From positions 1 to 45,844 of the forward strand of contig JADFZT010000037.1 in the NCBI GenBank assembly GCA_015232395.1: 45,844 nt of DNA, given 5' to 3'. Of the stretch, positions 16,309 through 23,909 are shown piece after piece. Under the pieces are notes generated by a model. The model had not been told where the DNA came from. It made no database searches and saw nothing but the letters and a program-made list of their open reading frames with translations. Source of the stretch: Magnetococcales bacterium (lineage in GTDB: Bacteria; Pseudomonadota; Magnetococcia; Magnetococcales; JADFZT01). The position numbers and the translations under genes are program-made. Each line of letters opens with the position of its first letter. Positions within the stretch are counted from its first letter, which is position 1.

Positions 16309-18271
16309 TGGATACGGCATGAAATCGTCTGGTCATGATAATGGGCAAACAGTTCCCGGTTCCTTGTTGACAGCGGATGAACGCGCCTTCGTCGAAAAGG
16401 TCCGCCGGGAGTTGACCGCAAAAGGCCGGATCCGCGCCGCTCTTCCGGGTTGGGGACGGCTTCATATCGACCGGGCGCTGCCCTTTTTGTGCCTATATCG
16501 GCGACCATTCAATCAGACCGATGCGGGGATGGAAAAACTCCTGGCGGGGGAATCCGCCTATCTTGCGACCTCCGGGGAGAAAAAAAACGCCAAGTTGGTC
16601 ACGGCGCTGCTGAAGACCATCGTGGAGACCCTCGGCTCTCAGTTCGGGGCCTTTCTGATCATTGAGATCTGGGCGGAACCCGCTGGAGATGCTTTCGTAG
16701 GGGATGCCGACACGCCGGTAGCGGCTCCGGCATTCCGTATCTTTAGCCGGAAAAACCGACTGCTGGAATCCACCGTTCGGACATTTGAGACCAGCTTGCG
16801 GAGTTTTCGTTTCCAGAAACAGAAGGCTCAGGTTGATGTTGTTCAAGTGTCAAAATTTCCCTCGGTAAACAGGATGGCCGGCCTGACCATTCCGGCCGGA
16901 AGCGATGCCATCGACTGCCATGTCATGGGTCTGCAACTACGACCGGTCTTTCGGGAGCCCGGGGATGTGGAAACCTGCGAAGTGTTTCCTCTCCTGTTCC
17001 GCCAGTTCCGCCGAGGATTGAGCCATGGGATCCGAAAAGCCCTGTTCCGGTTTATGGAGAGCCGGACTTCCCAACGCCCGCCCCATTTTCAGGCCATGGG
17101 TCCGAGAGCGCTCACCAAACTGGTCTGGGAGGTGGACCGACGGCTGGCGGGGATCTGTGATAATTTCGATTATCTGTTTCAGGTGACTCCGGTCAACACC
17201 CATGCAGCTTGGCTGGCTTTTCAAAAAAATGGATGTCAGAAAGATCCTGAATTCTCTTATCGCCCACTCCCCTATGATCCCTCCGACCTGAAACGGCAGC
17301 TTTTCCAGATCCCCATGGAGCGGATCGAAGATCCGGCGCTAGCCCATTTGTTCCGGGAAAAACAGGATGAGTTGGACCGTATGATCAGCCTGCTGGGGGA
17401 TTGCAACACCTCCCGTTTTCTTCCTGGCAGTATCCAGATATTCGGAAGCGTGGACGAGAAGTTGAGCTTGCTGGCAGAAGAGATGCTCCAGAAAATTTCT
17501 CCCCGAACCCGGGGACGTGGCGCCAAGACCATCCCCCTGCCAAAACTGGTGGAACTGGCCCAGGATGAGATGCGTCACTACCGGGGTCTGAATCCCATTT
17601 TTTCAGCTACCGCACAGATCCGTGACGATGTTCCCAGCGGTTTTTTGGTTTCCAAGGGAGAGCTCTTTATCGGAGCCAAAACCAAGCTGCCATCCTACCG
17701 GTTGGAGGCGCTTCTCCAACATGAGGTCGGCGTGCATCTGGTAACCTGGTTCAATGGTCAAGCGCAGCCTTTCAAGCTTCTGAGCCATGGCTTGGCCGGA
17801 TACGAGGAGCTTCAGGAAGGACTCGCCGTTCTGGCGGAATATCTGGTGGGCGGGTTGTCGCCATTCCGGTTGCGCATCCTGGCCGCCCGGGTTGTGGCGG
17901 TCCAGTCAGTTGTCAAAGGTGCTTCGTTCACTGAAACCTTTCGATTGCTTCACGGCATGTATGGATTCTCCAGGCAGAGCGCCTTCCAAGTCACCATGCG
18001 CGCCCATCGTGGGGGAGGATTGACCAAGGATGCCGTCTATTTGCGCGGGCTTGGGTGGCTGTTACAATACCTGGCCAGTGGTGGTGAATTGGACCCATTA
18101 TGGATCGGCAAGATTGGAGTCCGCCATATCCCCATTATTCAGGAGCTTCGTTGGCGAAAGGTGCTTCAACCGGGTTATCTCACTCCCCGATTTCTGCATG
18201 AACTGAGCGCCCGGGAGAGAATGGAAAAACTGCAGTCCGGGATTACCGTTCTGGATCTTTTGGAATCATAG
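16238..18271 (+). CDS. QEGLA-motif (DUF1704) metallopeptidase, MATCAP-like
   Basis: A 677-residue protein of the family first named flavohaemoglobin expression-modulating QEGLA-motif protein. The predicted zinc site is HEVGVH (HExxxH, residues 495-500), followed by the family signature QEGLA at 526-530, whose Glu527 may be the third ligand. Eukaryotic members of the same DUF1704 superfamily (MATCAP) remove the C-terminal tyrosine of alpha-tubulin, so a C-terminal carboxypeptidase activity is plausible. The N-terminal half is family-specific. No signal peptide is seen, so it should act in the cytoplasm. The ATG at 16238 follows a GGAAAGGA sequence and lies inside the kinase-like gene. The ATP-grasp gene starts 13 bases after its stop. 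The peptidase role is inferred from superfamily knowledge. Confidence 0.88.
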   Translation: MDATSPVLRTVESSMGKAPIKRRNGYGMKSSGHDNGQTVPGSLLTADERAFVEKVRRELTAKGRIRAALPGWGRLHIDRALPFLCLYRRPFNQTDAGMEKLLAGESAYLATSGEKKNAKLVTALLKTIVETLGSQFGAFLIIEIWAEPAGDAFVGDADTPVAAPAFRIFSRKNRLLESTVRTFETSLRSFRFQKQKAQVDVVQVSKFPSVNRMAGLTIPAGSDAIDCHVMGLQLRPVFREPGDVETCEVFPLLFRQFRRGLSHGIRKALFRFMESRTSQRPPHFQAMGPRALTKLVWEVDRRLAGICDNFDYLFQVTPVNTHAAWLAFQKNGCQKDPEFSYRPLPYDPSDLKRQLFQIPMERIEDPALAHLFREKQDELDRMISLLGDCNTSRFLPGSIQIFGSVDEKLSLLAEEMLQKISPRTRGRGAKTIPLPKLVELAQDEMRHYRGLNPIFSATAQIRDDVPSGFLVSKGELFIGAKTKLPSYRLEALLQHEVGVHLVTWFNGQAQPFKLLSHGLAGYEELQEGLAVLAEYLVGGLSPFRLRILAARVVAVQSVVKGASFTETFRLLHGMYGFSRQSAFQVTMRAHRGGGLTKDAVYLRGLGWLLQYLASGGELDPLWIGKIGVRHIPIIQELRWRKVLQPGYLTPRFLHELSARERMEKLQSGITVLDLLES

Positions 18272-18284
18272 AGAAGGAAAAAAC

Positions 18285-19334
18285 ATGAAACTGGGATTTG
18301 TTATCAACAACATCAAGACCGAGGAGGTGGGTTACACCACTACCCGCCTGGCTATGACTGCCGCCAACCGTGGCCACGAAGTATGGTACATCAACCCTGG
18401 TGAATTCTCCTATGCTGCAGATGGTAAGCTTTATGGGGATGCTATTGGGCCATCAAAATCGGGATACAAGGCCCTCAAGACATTTCTTGCGGAGGTCCAA
18501 GGCCCCAAGGCAAAGAACGAAAGAATCTGCGTCTCGGACCTGGACATTCTCATGCTCCGCAATGACCCCGCCGGAGAAGAGGGCGAAGGCCGTTCCTGGG
18601 CGCGTAGCGCCGCGATCCAGTTTGGGCGTCTCGCCGCCGACCATGGGGTGGTGGTCCTCAATGACCCCAACAGTCTGGGCCGGGCCATGAACAAGATGTA
18701 TCTCCAACTCTTCCCGGAAGAGGTGCGGCCCCAAACCCTGATTTCCCGCAGCAAAGCGGAGATTCGCTCCTTCGCCAGGGAGATGGGTGGCAATATTATT
18801 CTCAAACCACTTCAAGGCTCCGGCGGCCAGGGGGTCTTTCTGGTGCGCAAGGATGAACTTTCCAACCTCAATCAGATGGTGGAGGCCATCAGTCGCGACG
18901 GATTCGTCATTGCCCAGGAGTATCTGCCGGCGGCCGCCCAGGGAGATACCCGCCTGTTCATGTTGAACGGCTATCCCCTGCGCTACAAAGGCAAGCTGGC
19001 CGCATTCCGCCGGGTCAACGAAAGCGGGGATATCCGCTCCAACATTCACGCCGGCGGCAAGAAAATGAAAGCTGAAGTGGATGAGGCGATGTTGCATGTA
19101 GCTGAAGTCGTCCGGCCCAAGCTGGTGCAGGATGGCATGTTCCTGGTGGGTTTGGACGTCGTTGGCGACAAGCTCATGGAGATCAACGTCTTCAGCCCTG
19201 GCGGCCTGGGCAGCGCCCAATCCTTCGAAAACGTCAACTTCAACATCCCGGTCATCGAGGCACTGGAGCGCAAGGTGGAATATATGAAGTTCTACCGCAG
19301 GAACTTTGACAACGTTGAGATGGCTACTTTGTGA
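18285..19334 (+). CDS. Glutathione-synthetase-like ATP-grasp ligase
   Basis: A 349-residue ATP-grasp enzyme of the glutathione synthetase/RimK class, which joins a carboxylate to an amine using ATP. Visible elements are the N-terminal pre-ATP-grasp domain (KLGFVINNIKTEEVGYTT), the central GGNIILKPLQGSGGQGVFLV loop that closes over ATP, and the C-terminal GLDVVGDKLMEINVFSPGGL segment with the Mg2+-binding Glu-x-Asn. Its length is close to GshB (about 315). GshB normally pairs with gshA, which is absent, so the acceptor may be another small molecule or the end of a protein. GAAGGA precedes the ATG. Pairing with the QEGLA peptidase is a recurrent arrangement for this family. Confidence 0.87.
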   Translation: MKLGFVINNIKTEEVGYTTTRLAMTAANRGHEVWYINPGEFSYAADGKLYGDAIGPSKSGYKALKTFLAEVQGPKAKNERICVSDLDILMLRNDPAGEEGEGRSWARSAAIQFGRLAADHGVVVLNDPNSLGRAMNKMYLQLFPEEVRPQTLISRSKAEIRSFAREMGGNIILKPLQGSGGQGVFLVRKDELSNLNQMVEAISRDGFVIAQEYLPAAAQGDTRLFMLNGYPLRYKGKLAAFRRVNESGDIRSNIHAGGKKMKAEVDEAMLHVAEVVRPKLVQDGMFLVGLDVVGDKLMEINVFSPGGLGSAQSFENVNFNIPVIEALERKVEYMKFYRRNFDNVEMATL

Positions 19335-19349
19335 CTTTTGGAAACATCA

Positions 19350-19991
19350 ATGAGTAACTTGTCTCTATCGTGGGGATGGCGGTGGCTGGTTGTTCAAACC
19401 AAGCGCCGCCTGATCCGTCCCATGCTGCGCGGTCAACATCCGCCCGAGTACACGGCCCGGGGAACAGGGGTTGGGCTTTTTCTCTCCCTGACGCCCACGG
19501 TGGGTTTTCAAATCCCCATGGTCCTCGGGATTTGGATGTTGACCAAACGCTGGATTCACCGTTGGGACTTCAACCCGGCGGTGGCCTGCGCCTGGACGTT
19601 GATTTCCAATGTCGTCACGCTGCCACCGCTCTATTACCTTTTCACCGTCACCGGTCGGATGATCATGGGGCGTTGGGAAAAACTTCGGGGGTTTGAAACG
19701 TTCAGTCAGAGACTTGAAAAAACGACCGAGACCGGTCAGCAAGGCCTGGATGCGCTCTGGGCTCAGTTGGTTGGCCTCATGGAGACCTTCGGATGGCCGA
19801 TGCTGGTAGGTTCCCTGCCCTGGGCCATTGTCGGCGGGGGAGTGGGTTACTGGTTGACCCTGCGGTTTTTGGAGCGGCACCGCTCTCGAATGGACAATAA
19901 ACGCGTCCAACTTGCGATCGGAAACCTGATAGCCCCATCAAAACCGGATCCCGGGCTGCCGACAGTTCCCACATCAAACGCAAATTCTTGA
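19350..19991 (+). CDS. DUF2062 membrane protein
   Basis: A 213-residue protein with a DUF2062 domain. The basic N terminus (KRRLIRPMLRGQHPPEYTARG) leads to a hydrophobic hairpin containing GLFLSLTPTVGFQIPMVLGI, the typical DUF2062 signature. A second hydrophobic pair lies at about residues 135-160 (FGWPMLVGSLPWAIVGGGVG). The function of the domain is unknown; it is sometimes linked to glycosyltransferases or lipid-related genes. The ATG at 19350 is chosen over an upstream TTG. It lies 15 bases after the ATP-grasp gene and 19 bases before mgtE. The Pro/Asn/Ser-rich C-terminal tail is probably disordered. It may anchor or localise other products of the series, but no motif supports a specific role. 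Confidence 0.8.
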   Translation: MSNLSLSWGWRWLVVQTKRRLIRPMLRGQHPPEYTARGTGVGLFLSLTPTVGFQIPMVLGIWMLTKRWIHRWDFNPAVACAWTLISNVVTLPPLYYLFTVTGRMIMGRWEKLRGFETFSQRLEKTTETGQQGLDALWAQLVGLMETFGWPMLVGSLPWAIVGGGVGYWLTLRFLERHRSRMDNKRVQLAIGNLIAPSKPDPGLPTVPTSNANS

Positions 19992-20010
19992 AACAGGACC
20001 CTGGTGTAAA

Positions 20011-21378
20011 ATGGACGAACAGACAGAAACCCCAACTCCGCTTCCGGAGGAGGTCCTGCGTAATGCCATCGTGGAAAACGATACGCAGACCGTTCAGGAA
20101 ACCGTAAATGAAATGCCGGTCCTCGATATGGTCCAAGGTTTCAGGCGGCTTGAGGAAGAAGAGAAGGAAAGTGTGTTTCAGCTTCTGGAACCGGATGACG
20201 CGGCGCGTCTGCTACGGGTGATTCCGGATGTGGAGGCAGCTCAAGTCGTTGCCAGCCTTTCTTCTGAAAACGCAGTCAAAATTCTTAAGGAATATCCAAC
20301 TCATGATCAGGCTGAAATACTTCAGGACCTTACCCAGGCGGATTCCACCCGTCTTCTGGAGAGTATGGACCAGGAAAATGCCGATCAACTGCGGTTAATC
20401 CAGGAATATTCTCCGGATTCAGCCGGCGGCATGATGAATACGGAAACCTTGACCTTCCGTAATGGCCAAACGGTTGGAGAGGTGCTCAAGATTCTGGTCG
20501 CTGAAAAGGAAAAACACGAATCCGAGTTCAAGTTTTACCCCTATGTCATAGATGATCAGCGCCGGCTTGTTGGGGTTCTTTCCATTTTAAGGCTTTTTGG
20601 TGAACCATCATCCAAGACCATCGACTCCCTGGTTGCAGGTGCCACCCATGTTTCCACAGACAAATCCGTGGATGAACTGGCAATTATTTTTGACGAAACC
20701 GGATATTTCAGTCTCCCCGTGGTGGATGATGATGGCATTTTGATTGGCACGGTCTTTCAAGAGAATATCTCCTCCAGAAGGCGGGAGGAGGCGGAATCCG
20801 ACGCTCTGAAGAGTCAGGGTGTCATCGAAGAAGAATTGCGTACCATGCCGGTCTTTTTGCGCTCCCGCCGCCGATTGGCCTGGTTGAGCGCCAATATTGT
20901 ACTCAATATGATCGCTGCCAGCGTGATTTCAGCCTATGAACAGACCCTGACTGCCGTTATCGCCATTGCGGTGTTCCTTCCCATGGTTTCCGACATGAGC
21001 GGATGCTCCGGAAATCAGGCCGTCGCCGTAAGCATGCGTGAGCTCGCCCTGGGGATTGTCCGGCCTGCGGATATGTTTCGTGTCTGGATCAAGGAAATTT
21101 CGGTCGGATTGATCAATGGCATCGCCTTGGGAATTCTAATTGCTCTGGTTGCATGGGTTTGGAAAGGCAATCCATATCTTGGGCTGGTCATTGGCATCGC
21201 CTTGGCATTGAACACGATGATCGCTGTTTCGATTGGTGGTACCGTACCGTTGCTACTCAAGAGGCTTGGGGTTGATCCGGCTGTGGCATCCGGCCCCTTG
21301 CTGACCACCGTGACGGATATGGCCGGTTTTTTTATCGTCTTGAGTCTTGCAACGATTATGATGCCTTGGCTGGTATGA
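20011..21378 (+). CDS. mgtE: Magnesium transporter MgtE
   Basis: A 455-residue MgtE-type Mg2+ channel. The N-terminal superhelical domain (to about residue 130) contains repeated short helices such as LEPDDAARLLRVIPDVEAA. The tandem CBS pair follows: SAGGMMNTETLTF begins the first CBS, and DKSVDELAIIFDETGYFSLPVVD lies in the second. A plug helix leads into five membrane segments, with the pore and selectivity region in VFLPMVSDMSGCSGNQAVAVSMRELALG. Mg2+ binding at the CBS/N interface normally closes the channel. Domain order and length match the family. An insertion-sequence fragment starts about 20 bases after the stop, so the original downstream context is lost. The ribosome-binding site is weak. 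Confidence 0.93.
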   Translation: MDEQTETPTPLPEEVLRNAIVENDTQTVQETVNEMPVLDMVQGFRRLEEEEKESVFQLLEPDDAARLLRVIPDVEAAQVVASLSSENAVKILKEYPTHDQAEILQDLTQADSTRLLESMDQENADQLRLIQEYSPDSAGGMMNTETLTFRNGQTVGEVLKILVAEKEKHESEFKFYPYVIDDQRRLVGVLSILRLFGEPSSKTIDSLVAGATHVSTDKSVDELAIIFDETGYFSLPVVDDDGILIGTVFQENISSRRREEAESDALKSQGVIEEELRTMPVFLRSRRRLAWLSANIVLNMIAASVISAYEQTLTAVIAIAVFLPMVSDMSGCSGNQAVAVSMRELALGIVRPADMFRVWIKEISVGLINGIALGILIALVAWVWKGNPYLGLVIGIALALNTMIAVSIGGTVPLLLKRLGVDPAVASGPLLTTVTDMAGFFIVLSLATIMMPWLV

Positions 21379-21399
21379 GCGGGTGGGAATCATACCCAC

Positions 21400-21648
21400 T
21401 TGAGTCGGCGGAAGACCCAGATGCTGACGCCAGCCACGTCTGCGATGAGCCCGCAAACGATCCTGTTTCTCCCGCCCCATGCGCCAGAACTCAACCCTAT
21501 GGAGCATATCTGGGATGAATTGCGTGAGAAGTGGTTCCACTCTCTTGAACGGCATCTGGAAGCTGCTCTCCAAGCCCTGGAAAAAGACCACGCGCGCGTG
21601 CACTCTATCGTGGCGTGGCCATGGATAAATAATGCTCTGTTGATTTAG
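21400..21648 (+). pseudogene. IS630-family transposase, C-terminal remnant
   Basis: The 82-codon frame contains FLPPHAPELNPMEHIWDELREKWF, described here by its key parts: the PPHAPELNP run and the catalytic Glu of the IS630/Tc1-type DDE triad in MEHIWDELR. The helix-turn-helix and the two catalytic aspartates that should precede it are missing. The remnant lies directly against the end of mgtE, which marks the deletion or insertion boundary. It is not functional. Confidence 0.75.
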
Positions 21649-21674
21649 AGTTGGAATTATCCTAAATCCGGCAG

Positions 21675-22277
21675 TTGGGCGTGTGTGGCTGGTGCAGAAT
21701 ATTGGTTCACATAGTGAATTGGGAGAAATCGCTGTCACCTGATTGGTCACAAGACTTTCTCCCGATTTGCTTGGTGGATCAAGTCTTGGCAAGTACACAT
21801 AACGGTCGGATTCCCCGTGATTTTTGGCTGGAGGATTGGGAACGCCAGGCGATCATCGCCTTTTTCCATGAGCATCCCTTGGAGGGCTATCGCCGCCTGA
21901 CCTACATGATGATGGATGCCGACATCGTGGCCGTGAGTCCTTCCACCGTCAGGCGGGTTCTCAAGAAGGCTGGCCTCCTCACCCGCTGGAATCCAGGCAA
22001 ATCCCTGAAGGGAACCGGCTTTGTTCAGCCCTTGAAGCCCCATGAACACTGGCATACGGACGTGTCCTATCTGAACATTAGCGGCACATTCTACTACCTG
22101 TGCAGCCTCCTGGATGGATGCAGCCGGACCATCATTCACTGGGAGATCCGGGAATCCATGACTGAACAGGATGTGGAGATCATCATCCAGCGCGCCAAGG
22201 AGCAACACCCGGAGGTCCGTCCACGCATCATCTCGGACAACGGCCCCCAGTTTATCGCCAAAGATTTCAAGACCTTC
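21675..22277 (+). pseudogene. IS3-like integrase-core transposase, truncated at both ends
   Basis: An internal fragment of an IS3-like (OrfB-type) transposase. The helical segment EGYRRLTYMMMDADIVAVSP leads to the integrase core, with first catalytic Asp in HWHTDVSYLN and second in IISDNGPQFIAKDFK. After DFKTF the sequence leaves the family, and the third catalytic residue (Glu, about 35 residues later) is missing. The open frame runs on to 22358 only because it enters unrelated DNA. The N-terminal leader and OrfA are absent. Next to the IS630 remnant this shows repeated insertion and loss at the end of mgtE. Confidence 0.75.
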
Positions 22278-22391
22278 AATCTCAGTCAGACGTACGCTGC
22301 CACGGGCCGCAACACCATACATCACCTCATCCACCAACCGCCGTGCCACTTTTCCTAAACCGACTGAAAGTCTCCCCGAAAAATGTGCCAT
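22278..22391 (-). pseudogene. Possible IS4-type transposase N-terminal scrap
   Basis: The minus strand from an ATG at 22391 reads a 38-codon peptide with GKVARRLVDEVMYGVAARG and SVRLTEI, which resembles the N terminus of IS4-type transposases. It ends exactly where the IS3-like fragment begins on the other strand, so the two are fused end to end. The call is from a short match and is tentative. Confidence 0.4.
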
Positions 22392-22534
22392 CTGGGAGCG
22401 GATTTTGGTCGCAGTCTGCGGTATCATGAGATGGGGCCTCCTTTTGGTGAGTTGGTGTTCCTGGCTTCGCAACCGGAATCCTACCCCACCGGGGAGCGCC
22501 CCTCATCCTGCAAAAAGTCTCCCCAAAAATGCCC
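22367..22534 (+). repeat. Direct repeat pair in insertion-sequence debris
   Basis: AAAGTCTCCCCGAAAAATG (from 22367) recurs as AAAGTCTCCCCAAAAATG (from 22514), 147 bases apart and in the same orientation. The remainder of 22392-22788 holds no gene I can support. The pair may be remains of insertion-sequence ends or a small non-autonomous element. Confidence 0.45.
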
Positions 22535-22788
22535 ATTTCACTTCCAAACCAACATTTTCTCCCATTGAATCATCGTGTTGCGCGCATCGAACCCTGATTT
22601 TTTAGGGAAAGTCCTGCTGAACGGATCCTTGACTCGGCTCTGTCCGCCCTTTTAAAGAGAATCTACTGATTACTGAGTAACAGACGGTTTATCCTCCTCA
22701 TACGTCGTTCTCGGATGAAATCCAGAGGCTTTGTTGGGTTCGCCCGTTGGCAGCCACGAAACCAATCATAAAAACAGGATGGAGTGAT

Positions 22789-23589
22789 ATGTCAGAACAA
22801 ATCGACGAGGACTTACAGAATCCGGTGGACGATGCCAAACCCTTACCCTTAGTTGCACCTTGTCGCGAACTGGACATGGAGGCACCGAAACGCTGGCTGC
22901 GACTAGGCATGGCCGATCTGAAACACACCCGTAAAAAAAGCCTTGTCTACGGCTTGGTAGCGTTGCTGATGTGTTACGTCGCTGGCTATGCAGGATTCGT
23001 CATCGGCGGGCCCCTGGTATTGCTGACCATCCTTTCCGGCCTGACCCTGATCGGCCCGGTGATGGCCATCGGTCTCTACTCCATCAGTTGTCAGCTGAAT
23101 ACCGGACGGGAGCCACTATTGACTTACTGCCTGCGTGACAAGACAGGGGGGATCGGTAACCTGGCGCTGTTTTCCAGCGTTCTCATCATCCTGTTTCTGT
23201 TCTGGATCCACGTCGGGCATCTGCTGCAACTGATCTTCCCGGTCGGCAGGTTTGACAGCGAGCCGGTGGACCTGATCTTCTTTTTCGGCATCGGGACCAT
23301 GGTGGGAGGCGTGTTTGCGATGATCACCTTCTGTATCAGCGCATATTCTTTACCCATGATCATGGAACGCAAGACCGATCTGCTCACCGCAGTAGTCACC
23401 AGCATCAACGCCGTGTTGCGCAATCGCAAGGTATCATTCCTCTGGGCGGCGACAATCCTGGGCGGAGTGCTTATCTCGGTGATAACCGGGCTGTTGGCGC
23501 TGGTGGTGATATTCCCGGTACTCGGTCACGCCACCTGGCATGCTTACCAGGAAACGGTCGATGCAAGCGCCTGGCCACGGCGTAACTGA
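22789..23589 (+). CDS. DUF2189 integral membrane protein
   Basis: A 266-residue membrane protein with a DUF2189 domain. A hydrophilic N terminus of about 45 residues is followed by some six hydrophobic segments. The first pair surrounds SLVYGLVALLMCYVAGYAGF, and the conserved LTLIGPVMAIGLYSIS follows. The function of DUF2189 is unknown; some members were annotated from distant likeness to cytochrome oxidase subunits, which is weak. The ATG at 22789 is preferred because GGAG precedes it; the longer frame starts 14 codons upstream with no such signal. It stands alone between insertion-sequence debris and the lipoprotein gene, so no operon context helps. Confidence 0.78.
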   Translation: MSEQIDEDLQNPVDDAKPLPLVAPCRELDMEAPKRWLRLGMADLKHTRKKSLVYGLVALLMCYVAGYAGFVIGGPLVLLTILSGLTLIGPVMAIGLYSISCQLNTGREPLLTYCLRDKTGGIGNLALFSSVLIILFLFWIHVGHLLQLIFPVGRFDSEPVDLIFFFGIGTMVGGVFAMITFCISAYSLPMIMERKTDLLTAVVTSINAVLRNRKVSFLWAATILGGVLISVITGLLALVVIFPVLGHATWHAYQETVDASAWPRRN

Positions 23590-23909
23590 TGGCCTGCCCC
23601 CCAAATCCTGATTCAGTCCTTGAGTTAGTATCTGGTCCTGAAAGGGAGGTGGAGTATTACGAAACGGGACTGAACACCTAGCTTGGCAGAACCATCCGAA
23701 GAGCCCTTTCCACATCAACCGTGGGCAAAACTCAACCACGGGTCACTGCCTGCAAGTACGTTTGACACCACCCCATAAAAATATAACAATGCTTTGCTGG
23801 AAAATTGACTTCCCCAAGAAGGCCTTAAAATCTGTTCGAAATACCCAACACATAATCGCTACGCCTGCCACTCTCTTCCCAATCCGGCTATTTTGACAGG
23901 AAAAACAAC
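23590..23909. other. Intergenic, one short inverted repeat
   Basis: These 320 bases hold no convincing gene. A 6-bp inverted repeat, CCGTGG and CCACGG, with an 11-base spacer lies at 23719-23741. It has no T run, so it is a possible operator or weak terminator of the DUF2189 gene. The promoter of the following lipoprotein gene should also lie here. Confidence 0.3.

Noticed and set aside
18285-19334. Naming the ATP-grasp gene gshB
   Set aside because: No gshA is nearby, and the QEGLA-peptidase context suggests a different substrate, so a gene symbol would overstate the evidence.
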